Shown here one piece after another: positions 36,001 to 43,159 of a stretch of 64,000 nucleotides of DNA; the first letter of the stretch is position 1, and every line of letters starts with the position of its first letter. Source of the DNA: Pirellulaceae bacterium (GTDB lineage: Bacteria; Planctomycetota; Planctomycetia; Pirellulales; Pirellulaceae); NCBI GenBank assembly GCA_023382975.1, contig JAHDXO010000031.1:54846-118845 (forward strand), given 5' to 3'. Below the pieces are notes generated by a model. The model ran no database searches, had not been told where the DNA came from, and saw only the letters and a program-made list of their open reading frames with translations. A program made the position numbers and the translations under genes.

Positions 36001-36386
36001 GGGTCGGTGGCGTCCACCGAGACCCAGATCTCGTAGCAGTCGTCGAAAATGACATCCAGATCCGTGCCGGTCTGGCGGCTGCGGTGCTGCTGGATGGGCC
36101 GCTCGCCCGGGCGCAGCGGGTCGCGCATGGCGATGTAGAGGTTCTCCTCGTCCCACATCATCCAGAAGCGTGCCTGGCGCGCGCTGATCGTCCGACCGGT
36201 GGTCTGCAGCGCCCGCTGACTGAATGCGCCCTGCCACTCAGCATCGTCCACTTTGCCGTCAATGACCGGCTTGGTGGCGGCATACGGGATGACCGCGACG
36301 GGATGCTTGTACTCCGTTTCGGCGGCCAGGACGGCAACACACGAGACGAACAGGGCGCACAACGCGATGGCGGATTTCTTCTTCAT
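33084..36386 (-). CDS. Giant secreted DUF6067-type glycoside-hydrolase-like protein
   Basis: 1100 residues. Signal peptide MKKKSAIALCALFVSC, then a DOMON/CBM9-like module at about 25-230 (ATKPVIDGKVDDAEWQGAF, MWDEENLYIAMRDPL). The middle is a beta-sandwich (about 480-750, HAVTAEIRSAYWYGFTPQG). A TIM-barrel-like C-terminal part follows (NWSKWAEEYGTDGYYIDNM, PADLTYDGEHHVIYPEM, YFATVMLHDALPYGNNNG). The order matches DUF6067 proteins, inferred to be glycosidases. ATG 36386 follows AAGGAGAACC. Its paralogue lies directly upstream on the same strand. The stop lies inside the 107-bp repeat. Confidence 0.82.
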   Translation of the reverse strand: MKKKSAIALCALFVSCVAVLAAETEYKHPVAVIPYAATKPVIDGKVDDAEWQGAFSQRALQTTGRTISARQARFWMMWDEENLYIAMRDPLRPGERPIQQHRSRQTGTDLDVIFDDCYEIWVSVDATDPLTGQPNCFTQFIGNFAGGRYDAIHQPAVGNSRTSSYDTNWEPKSRLTEKNEWEMELVIPRASLGTTTGPFHDGMRFRTLIARNYKRPWEQNSFEGTSSFSVIDTHSQFVMSKAAPALHLLGVGDAAAGKIGLHLAALGQTDARIAWRYASDAVTKEGSAEVKKGALAEVVNLPGLDAPGDGKGQVRITVTGPGGATLLDWQSQRAFAPIPKEEIKDRGDVLNLGIAFNPVRDYARVFGDFINFDARSEIHEIVIAVRDAAGKEIKRATTELDADAYAKAVLHFDNLPMGAYTVRLECLAKDGKVLAGRDSTFAKEDLAKKYQWWNTPRGSIERVVSPWTPVTLKQRTVGVWGREMEIGAAGLPTRVSTQGQEILAAPGKLVATLADGKETEAQGVKTKTRFDQQHRKIVEVESKLGDIAVSSEVRAEFDGMYKVTLTLTPKRPVEVKELKIVLPYAEAMGEYIHAVTAEIRSAYWYGFTPQGNGRVWASTDLGDKTMRIGSFIPYVWLGSTKGGLCWIADSDEGWIPNDEVPAIEIQRNKAGQVDLVFNLVSAEATLDAPRTITFALQASPVKALPPRWREENWWCGDTFRQYAHDQNLIFASTPFVVPSYAEKAKEIVAAQHKAGRPAVPYFIHSVLPGYLVPELGVLAEEWQTPYGSYGSKALCYRGSFVDYMIHNWSKWAEEYGTDGYYIDNMVPMQCDNHEHGCGYRLPDGRIQPSFPMFGTREYFLRSRAAFLEQRPKSTIVIHMTNCMVLPWVGPADLTYDGEHHVIYPEMKKDFMDFWSLERMRVDFPGQWGVPVDFMHEYQGQWAAADLYRVKRAYFATVMLHDALPYGNNNGHARNLIAQRRDFGIGEDDVQFLAYWDETGLKAQGDDIKLAGWQRPGKLLLLVANFGEAQTAQVKLDLGKLGWKGATLAVSDPEQGQTLTVHGHGGPATITHDAPAPRLDGTTLTVPVERHNYRLLIIEKK

Positions 36387-36431
36387 TTCAGGTTCTCCTT
36401 GGCGACCGCGCAGAAATAGCGTGAACAAATC

Positions 36432-36490
36432 GTAGCAAGCACACTCCGTGTGCCGTCCGCAGTTGACGGCACACGGAGTGTGCCTACTAC
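36432..36490. repeat. Long palindromic element between two DUF6067-type genes
   Basis: Two 26-base arms (36432-36457 and 36465-36490; core GCACACTCCGTGTGCCGTC) with two mismatches and a 7-base loop. It sits in the leader of the gene at 33084-36386, after the upstream gene's stop. As RNA it would form a strong hairpin; as DNA it resembles dispersed palindromic repeats. Confidence 0.75.
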
Positions 36491-36552
36491 TTTGGAATTG
36501 CACACCTTATTTATGCGCGGTCGCTTGGTGTGGCCGGCCGGCCACTGTGCAA

Positions 36553-39500
36553 CTACTCCACGGCGATCAACGCAAAATCATGGTGCGGGATGGTCAACTC
36601 GAACACCCCAGGGGCGAGGCGTCTGAGTTCGGCCGGCTGGGCCGGCGTCCCGGCTGCCTTGGGATGCGTGGCCTTGGCGCGGCCGGCCTTGATTTCGACG
36701 TCGTGGGCCTGGACACTCTCGGATAGCCCGAGCGACTTCAGGTCCAGGCGGAGGCGCACGGTGTAGGTCTCCGCCTTCGCCGCCTCGCCGTCGGTCGGCT
36801 CCACCTTTGCCGGCGTCTTGAGACCGCGCTGCCCGGCATCATAATCCTCCAGCGACGGCCCAGTGGTTGCGGTGCCGGCGGATGCCTGGGCGGCCGCCTT
36901 GGCAGGACCATAGTTGCCCAGCGCGATCAGCGACTTGCCGCCCCGCGCCAGGACCAACGCCCGCAGCTCGGCGCCCTGCGTGCGGAGCGGGAAGCCGTCC
37001 TCCCAGTAGCGGAAGACGCGGCAGTCCGGCATCCCGTAGCCGAAACGCGCCAGTTCGGTCTGGACGAACGAGACGGAGTTGTCGCCCTGGTGCATGCGGA
37101 TCTCGTGCGGGAAGCAGACCGCCATGCCCGTCCGATGCAGCCACTCGCGGGAAATCCCGCCGCCGCCCTTGAGGATGTTGCCGGTGATGCCCACGGACAG
37201 GTTGCCGGCCTGGAGCCCTAAGTTGTGCGCCAGGATCAGATCGAGATCCATGCGATCCTGCAGGTCCATGCTCCCGAAATGCCCCTGGTCGCGCCATTCC
37301 CAGTCGAGATTGGCCGTGCCGAAGGAGAGCATGGGCACGATGTTGACGTTGGTCATGTGGATGTACGTCATCGGCCGCTTGCCCATGACGTGCATCATCG
37401 TGGCGGTGCGTTTGACCAAGTCGCGGAAGCCCATCAGGTGTACGCCAGCACGCGGGCGGCCATCGTCGTCCACATAACCCGGACCGCCGGCTTCGGCCGG
37501 AGCATAGCTGGGCTGCAGGAAGAAATTGTCCCAGTAGATGCCGTCGGCAAAGGTGTCGAGCATCTTCTTGTGATAGAAGAGCAGCATGTCGATGCGGCTG
37601 GGCACCGGTTCGACCTGGTACCAGCAGGCCACTCCGGGAAACTCGGTGTGGACCCGCCGGGGGCGTTCGAAGGTCGAGTAGTTATTCCACCGCGGATCGA
37701 CGATGTCGCCCTGCAGCCACTCGTCGATGTAGGTGGTGATGAACTCGGGCGTCTCGAAGTGCGCGCCCCGCGGATTGGTGTAGAGAATGATGTAGCTGAA
37801 CTTCTTCGTCTCGGGCGTGATCGGCGGAGTGCCCGGAGCCCAGCTCAGTCCGACGTTGTAGTGAGCCTTGAGGTTGTTGTAGTCCTGTTCCGGCAGGTTC
37901 TCGAAACGCGCCAGAAATTGCTGCTCGAACTCGGTGTCGCGCTTGCCGGTCCTGCGGCTCTCGGCCAATTGTTCCCAGAATCCGTAGTCCTCGAACGCGG
38001 GATAGACCGAGGTGGCAAAATGCCGCCCGCCCCAGTACATATTGGCGCCCCAGAAGTTCAGTTGGACACTGTCGATGTCACGTTCCGTACCGGTATTCGC
38101 CCACCAACGTCGCCAGTTGTAGGGCGTCTCAGGCATGGGCTTGGCGGGCGTAGCCTGCAGGGCGAAGGTAATGGTGCGTGCCCGGTCGAGGCGCGACGGT
38201 TTGGCAACCAAGTTGAGCCGCAGGTTGACCGTCTCGCCCTCGCGGTCGATGACCATCATCGGGGTGTCGCTGTCCGTGATCCAGTCGCGGTCGTTGTCGG
38301 CCGCGAAGCAGATGCCGCGTTCCGGACCGCCCAGGTAGATGTGGGGCACGAACGATCCGTTCAGTCGGTTGGGGACACCGGAGGAATCCCAGACCTTGCC
38401 GTTGCCTGACGGGATGCGTCCGGCGAAGTGCTGGCGCAGCATGGTGGTAACCGGATGCATCAGCCAGGCCTCGGAAGATCTCAAAGGGATCACCAGTTGC
38501 AAACGCTCGATCTCGTCCGTGGTCGGCGCCAGGTTGATCGTCAAGGTCTTGAGGCCATCATACTCGTAGCGGAAGCGGGTGGTCCCGGATAGCGGCCCGG
38601 CCGACCAGGTCGCTTCGCCGGACACGGCCGTCGGTGTCCGCTGGGTGAAGCGCGGGGCGGGGCCGATGGCGGTGCTGACTTGGCCGCCATGCGTGGCCTC
38701 CAGTCGCACGGGCGCCGCCATCAGTTCATGTTCCTGGCTGACGACCTGTCCCCAGAGTCCGGCCGCGCCGTGGGTATGGCTGCGCAGCACGCAGCGCACC
38801 CGGTTCGCCCCATCGTCCACCGCCAACGGTTCGAAAGGCGGAATCACGACGTCGTCCAGACCCAGTCGGTTGCCCTCCCACTCCGGCCGGTCGCGGCGGA
38901 TGCCGCGTTCCTCGATGACCGGCTCCGCGCCGCCGGTCAGGGTCAGCGTCAGGGTGTAATCGCCCTCGGGCAGATCCGGCACCGGCAGGGCCTCGCCTCC
39001 CGAGGCCGTCGGCAGCGTGCCAGACCGTTCGGTCAGGACCGCGCCGCCTTTCTCCGGGCGCAGCGCCAGATGCCAGTCCGTGGCGTCGGCGGGCGGTTTA
39101 GGCAGATGGATGCGCACCAGGTTGTGCGAGGGGTAGTAGGCGTAGCGGTAGTCCAGCGACAGATCGGTGAAGTGGCCGAGCAGGTCCTTCTGCGCGGGTG
39201 GCTGGGCGAAGATCTGCACCTCCGCCGCGCCGGAACTCCCGCCGGCATGATGCGAACGGAACTCCAGCCGCAACTTGCGAACGCGAGCCGGCGCGGGCAG
39301 CGTGACCGGCTGCGGACCATGGCCGTTGCGGAAGACGCCCTCGACGACCGGCGTCGCGGCGTCATCGAGATAGACGGCGTAGTCCTTGAAGACCTCGAAG
39401 CCCCAGGTCGTGCGTCCGTAATAGACCACGGTCGAGAACGAGACCGGCTCCGGCCAGGTGAACACGAGCGAGGCCGGCAGATCCTTCGCATCGACCATCC

Positions 39501-39693
39501 AGACACTGCGCCCGTCATCGCGGCTGCCGGCGGCGGGCACGCGCCCGTCAGCCACCGCCGCCACTGCACCCGGCCGGGCTTCGTGGCTGGCCGTGATCGC
39601 CGCCCGCGGCGCCAGGTTGGGATTCTCCGCAGCGAACGCCGGACCAGCACAAAGGGCGACGGCGGCAACGAGAAGGCATGCAGTGTATTTCAT
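36553..39693 (-). CDS. Giant secreted DUF6067-type protein with F5/8-like N-terminus
   Basis: 1046 residues. Signal peptide MKYTACLLVAAVALCAGPAF; an F5/8-type binding module at about 25-170 (VSFSTVVYYGRTTWGFEVF, VRKLRLEFRSHHAGG). Then beta regions and a C-terminal barrel-like part carrying DGIYWDNFFLQPSYAP and MTYIHMTNVNIVPMLSFG, parallel to DGYYIDNM and IVIHMTNCMVLPW in the neighbour at 33084. The two are paralogues with different N-terminal binding modules. ATG 39693 follows AGGAAAGG. Probable glycosidase; the substrate is unknown. Confidence 0.8.
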   Translation of the reverse strand: MKYTACLLVAAVALCAGPAFAAENPNLAPRAAITASHEARPGAVAAVADGRVPAAGSRDDGRSVWMVDAKDLPASLVFTWPEPVSFSTVVYYGRTTWGFEVFKDYAVYLDDAATPVVEGVFRNGHGPQPVTLPAPARVRKLRLEFRSHHAGGSSGAAEVQIFAQPPAQKDLLGHFTDLSLDYRYAYYPSHNLVRIHLPKPPADATDWHLALRPEKGGAVLTERSGTLPTASGGEALPVPDLPEGDYTLTLTLTGGAEPVIEERGIRRDRPEWEGNRLGLDDVVIPPFEPLAVDDGANRVRCVLRSHTHGAAGLWGQVVSQEHELMAAPVRLEATHGGQVSTAIGPAPRFTQRTPTAVSGEATWSAGPLSGTTRFRYEYDGLKTLTINLAPTTDEIERLQLVIPLRSSEAWLMHPVTTMLRQHFAGRIPSGNGKVWDSSGVPNRLNGSFVPHIYLGGPERGICFAADNDRDWITDSDTPMMVIDREGETVNLRLNLVAKPSRLDRARTITFALQATPAKPMPETPYNWRRWWANTGTERDIDSVQLNFWGANMYWGGRHFATSVYPAFEDYGFWEQLAESRRTGKRDTEFEQQFLARFENLPEQDYNNLKAHYNVGLSWAPGTPPITPETKKFSYIILYTNPRGAHFETPEFITTYIDEWLQGDIVDPRWNNYSTFERPRRVHTEFPGVACWYQVEPVPSRIDMLLFYHKKMLDTFADGIYWDNFFLQPSYAPAEAGGPGYVDDDGRPRAGVHLMGFRDLVKRTATMMHVMGKRPMTYIHMTNVNIVPMLSFGTANLDWEWRDQGHFGSMDLQDRMDLDLILAHNLGLQAGNLSVGITGNILKGGGGISREWLHRTGMAVCFPHEIRMHQGDNSVSFVQTELARFGYGMPDCRVFRYWEDGFPLRTQGAELRALVLARGGKSLIALGNYGPAKAAAQASAGTATTGPSLEDYDAGQRGLKTPAKVEPTDGEAAKAETYTVRLRLDLKSLGLSESVQAHDVEIKAGRAKATHPKAAGTPAQPAELRRLAPGVFELTIPHHDFALIAVE

Positions 39694-39991
39694 GTTCGGT
39701 CCTTTCCTCATGCTCTTATTCGAGGGATGTCGAGCGTCGATGGAACTTCAGTCTCTCCTGGTCGTCGCGAGCCGCCCGCCCTGGAGCGGAATGCCCTTGA
39801 ACGCGGCATGCCTGCCCAAGGCCATCTGCACGTTGTCGCCCAGGAATCCCAGGCAGTCCATTGGGACATGGTGTGGGGAAGGGTAATCATCTCTCGGATT
39901 TCAAATTTCAAATCCGAACTGCGAAACAACTCCGCATGCTGCAATCCCCCAATCCCGTGTTCGCACCTAATCTTTCACCTAATCTTCTGCC
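39694..39991. other. Intergenic region with possible oxidoreductase-like scrap
   Basis: No intact gene. A minus-strand frame reads LGDNVQMALGRHAAFKGIPL, ending in GRLATTRRD, which resembles the C-terminal GRKLxFD region of Gfo/Idh-type proteins but is too short to assign. An AT-rich ATTTCAAATTTCAAATCCGA stretch follows at about 39899, and a TAATCTTTCAC-family repeat begins at 39968. Confidence 0.35.
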
Positions 39992-40003
39992 TTAATCTCC
40001 CTC
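39968..40003. repeat. TAATCTTTCAC-family repeat, copy 4 (left half)
   Basis: TAATCTTTCACCTAATCTTC followed by TGCCTTAATCTCCC. It overlaps the last codons and stop of the GH140-like gene. Confidence 0.5.
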
Positions 40004-41794
40004 TTTCCCCAACAACACCGTGGGGCTGGCGCCGTTGCGCGGATAATCGTCCGACGGCGCCACGACCGTCCGCGTCGTCGCAGTGCGATCCTGCTTTCGC
40101 ACAACCAGGACGCAATCACCGTCCGGCCGCATCGGGATGGCCCACTGGCCGTTGTCTGCTCGGAAGTCATCGTCAATCGGCGTCCAGGCGCCGGTCCGCG
40201 GATCGAACCAGTCGGCGCGGTAGGAGGCACTCGGATCGAGGTTGCGCAGCGTGCCCGGCGATCGGGACGGCCCGTAGAAGTAGGCCACGAACAGGTCTTG
40301 CCCACAGGTGGCCAGGACCGATTCCTCGCGGTCGGTGAACTGGGCCCAGGCGGGATCGGAGAAACGCGGCGTGAGTGAATGCCAGGGGATATCGAGAAAG
40401 AATCGCTTGAGCACCATCATCTGCTGCGAGCCGGGTAGATCCATACCGGCGTACCAGCCGTCGATCCGGTGATTGTAGTTGGTCCATCGCGCGTCGGCCG
40501 GATCCCACTTCAGTGCCCACACCCCGGCGGCACCGTAGGTGTAACCGGCGCAGCCGCACAGCAGAGCCTTCCATGCCGATTGTCGTGCGTCGTCGGTGTC
40601 GGCCACGCCGCCGCAATCGACCAGCTCGTACATCGCTTCCGTCTCCAGCACGGGTCTGACCGGCTGGAATGCAAGATACTCCGCGTAGCGAGCTTGCGGC
40701 GTGAGCCGGCTGCCGCGGTGCCCGCCCTGCAACGCAAACCAGTCGTGCCACGACTCGCTGCCCAGCGGGCGCGTGCGGGCATCGAGCACCCACTGGTGTC
40801 CCGAATGCGGACGACCGTAGCCGTCGGTGCGTTGGATCTCTTCGGCCACGGCGCGCCACACGTCGATTCGGTTTCGGTCGCCGTCTTCCGGCGCGTTCAT
40901 CTCCTGGCAGGTGATCCACACCACGGGATGAGCACCGTAGCGGGCGACCAGGTATCGTGCCCACCGCCGCAGGTCGTCGACCGGAATCCGGGTCGAATTA
41001 TTGAAGTGCCCGAAGCCCAAGGCAATGACAAAGCCCTGCTCGGCAAGGTGGTTCATCTGGACGTCAAACACATCGCGAAATCGTTGCGGATTGATGGCCG
41101 TATAAGGAGTCGTCCACCAGGCGGGATTGGTTGCCGAAGGATAGGTCTGATAGACGGTGAATCCCTTGGCGCGGCGATCAGCGACCAGGTGCTGAAACTG
41201 ACCGCCGTGCGGGCACGTCTGGCCGGCGTGCTCCGGGTGATTGCAAGCGTCCAGCCGCTCGGTGTCCGGCATCTGCCAATGGGTATCGCCCAGCCAGAAA
41301 AACGGCGTGCCGTCCGCGTGGACGAAGTGGCGACGGTTGTCGCTCACCCGTAAAAAGCCATGCCGGAGATGTGGCGGTTGCTTTGCCCGTCCTACGCCGC
41401 TGGTCTCGGCCACTTGCTTGGGCACGCAATCCAGGCGACCGGATCTCCCGTGCAAACCTTCATTGGTTCGATCCGAACACTCCGTCCGCCAGTTCCACGT
41501 GCCGAGCGCCGTGGGCGCAAATCGCACTTTCCACGCGCTGCCGCCGTCCCAGAACGCCGGCCGCGCGATCGACTCGACGCCCGGTCCGGTGAAGGTGACC
41601 GTCACGTCGATCTCGCCATACGGGTTCGCGTCCGTCCTGCTGCTGGTCAGGTCGATCTCCGCCACCTGCCAGCGAAATGCGGACGGTGCTGCCTGAGTCC
41701 GATCGCTCTCACCGCCACGAGCGGCACCGCAGAGAAACGCCATGCCAACCAGCGCCGCGCGGGTCAAGTAGCCGGAGAGTTGTGGATGTGTCAT
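39992..41794 (-). CDS. Secreted GH140-like (DUF5060/DUF4038) protein with sialidase-derived tail
   Basis: 600 residues. Signal peptide (about 1-27), a DUF5060-type beta domain at 35-125 (NPYGEIDVTVTFTGPGVES), then a DUF4038/apiosidase-like TIM barrel at about 150-480 (FFWLGDTHWQMPD, HPVVWITCQEMN, RPVLETEAMYE) and a short beta domain to about 570. Apiosidases of GH140 act on rhamnogalacturonan II side chains; that substrate is an inference here. The last ~30 residues, TVVAPSDDYPRNGASP, match the linker TVVAPTDNYPRNGEAT inside the sialidase at 13265-15655 and are not part of the family. GGAG precedes the ATG. Confidence 0.82.
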   Translation of the reverse strand: MTHPQLSGYLTRAALVGMAFLCGAARGGESDRTQAAPSAFRWQVAEIDLTSSRTDANPYGEIDVTVTFTGPGVESIARPAFWDGGSAWKVRFAPTALGTWNWRTECSDRTNEGLHGRSGRLDCVPKQVAETSGVGRAKQPPHLRHGFLRVSDNRRHFVHADGTPFFWLGDTHWQMPDTERLDACNHPEHAGQTCPHGGQFQHLVADRRAKGFTVYQTYPSATNPAWWTTPYTAINPQRFRDVFDVQMNHLAEQGFVIALGFGHFNNSTRIPVDDLRRWARYLVARYGAHPVVWITCQEMNAPEDGDRNRIDVWRAVAEEIQRTDGYGRPHSGHQWVLDARTRPLGSESWHDWFALQGGHRGSRLTPQARYAEYLAFQPVRPVLETEAMYELVDCGGVADTDDARQSAWKALLCGCAGYTYGAAGVWALKWDPADARWTNYNHRIDGWYAGMDLPGSQQMMVLKRFFLDIPWHSLTPRFSDPAWAQFTDREESVLATCGQDLFVAYFYGPSRSPGTLRNLDPSASYRADWFDPRTGAWTPIDDDFRADNGQWAIPMRPDGDCVLVVRKQDRTATTRTVVAPSDDYPRNGASPTVLLGKEGD

Positions 41795-41874
41795 GGTAGG
41801 TTACTCCAAAATTCAGGCCGTGACGACGGGCTAGTGCTTTGTCAAACCAAAAAGTTAGGGACGCGGGGACCGTC

Positions 41875-42675
41875 TCAGCGCAGGCCTTTTTCGCGCAACA
41901 GTTGATCGATCCAGCGCGAGTCCTCCTCGCCGAAACGCGCCACGGGCTCGACACGATAGTCGATCCGATGGTACCGGCCATCCCGGTAGCAGTCATCGAG
42001 GAGCGGCTGAAGTTGCAGGACCACGTCCTTGTCGGAGGGGCGGAGCGGAATGCGAATGTTCGGCAGCGGCAGGCGGAGCGGGACGGCATAGATTTCCGCG
42101 TGCTCGGGCGTCGCAGCCCGGCGCACACAAATCCGGTAGGGTGTGCGGCACGCTAAAGGAATGCGGTCTTCCGAAATCGCCAGCACACACTCGCCCCCGC
42201 GAACCAATTCGATCTCGACCAGATTGACGCGGGCTTCCAGGGACTGGCGCTGCTTGCGACGATACGCCACGGGCCCATCCAGTCCCACCTTGTTCGCCGG
42301 ACTGAGGACTTCGATGGCCGTCACCACTCGGCCGCCGTCGGTGGCATCGACGATTTCCAGATGGCGTTGGGTGCGCGGTTCGTCTTCCAGCAACACGACG
42401 TACGGCTCGGCCACCGTCCCCGCGGTGACCGCGACCGCCACGGTCTCGTGAACCGCCCAAGGTCTGTCGGGTTCTTCGACGACGCGGACGTCCGGATACA
42501 CGGTGCGCGCACGCCGGTTCTCGATTTCCACGCCCGCACTCTCTTCGACGCGAGCCTGCAAATCGTCGGGGAGCTGAGCGTTGAGCTGATTACTCGCGTA
42601 GACCATGAGCCGAGTGTGAATGTCTCCCCAATACCGCTCAAGATACGGGTCCATGCCCGGAAAGGGACTTCTCAC
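41875..42675 (-). CDS. DUF4058 family protein
   Basis: 266 residues, covering the whole DUF4058 family: start SPFPGMDPYLERYWGDIH, core DATDGGRVVTAIEVLSPANK and YRRKQRQSLEARVNLVEIEL, end IRIPLRPSDKDVVLQLQPLL. No signal peptide, so cytoplasmic. Function is unknown; the family is widespread in cyanobacteria and planctomycetes. It starts with GTG at 42675, preceded by GGGAGG. Confidence 0.9.
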   Translation of the reverse strand: MRSPFPGMDPYLERYWGDIHTRLMVYASNQLNAQLPDDLQARVEESAGVEIENRRARTVYPDVRVVEEPDRPWAVHETVAVAVTAGTVAEPYVVLLEDEPRTQRHLEIVDATDGGRVVTAIEVLSPANKVGLDGPVAYRRKQRQSLEARVNLVEIELVRGGECVLAISEDRIPLACRTPYRICVRRAATPEHAEIYAVPLRLPLPNIRIPLRPSDKDVVLQLQPLLDDCYRDGRYHRIDYRVEPVARFGEEDSRWIDQLLREKGLR

Positions 42676-42778
42676 CTCCGACGCCTCCCATTGTGCGCCA
42701 AGCTTCTAGTTGTCCCAGAGGTGGACAAACCGGTCGCTTGTCATGCCCCATTCTAACTCTGGCGCGGGAGGGCGGCAA

Positions 42779-42970
42779 TCATTGGAGAGTGTCCAGAGTG
42801 TCCACGATTTCCCGGGCATCGTCGAACTCGCGCGGCTCGTAGGTCAACACCACATGCGTTGGGAACCGGCGGCGGGCGCGGCCGTTGAGGAGTTCCTCTC
42901 GTGGTGGGCCGTGGTTGGTGAACGGCACCCGCCGGGCCATGATCTGGACGTAGATGCGGTCTTCGTCCAC
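42779..42970 (-). CDS. Small protein of unknown function
   Basis: 63 residues beginning (GTG) MDEDRIYVQIMARRVPFTN and ending REIVDTLDTLQ. It has protein-like composition, and no alternative frame looks better, but there is no strong ribosome site. It lies about 100 bases upstream of the DUF4058 gene on the same strand, so it may be cotranscribed, or it may be the end of a degraded gene. Confidence 0.4.
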   Translation of the reverse strand: MDEDRIYVQIMARRVPFTNHGPPREELLNGRARRRFPTHVVLTYEPREFDDAREIVDTLDTLQ

Positions 42971-43159
42971 CGTTCATGCTCAACGAGCACGGCCTTGTAC
43001 GGAGAGTGTTGAAGACGATAATCATACGTAGACGGCGCTACGGAACTTACGGATGGGATCCATTCGTTCGACGAATCCGGCGTTGTGTCTCCGTGCTTTG
43101 GCTTCTGCTCAACGCAGGTCTTCCAACATCGCCAAGACTGTTCATGGAAGGAGGGACCT

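Noticed and set aside
33225..36419. Long + strand frame opposite the DUF6067-type gene
   Set aside because: It is the antisense shadow of a gene with signal peptide, CBM9-like and barrel motifs, and its own sequence is arginine/alanine-rich without domains.
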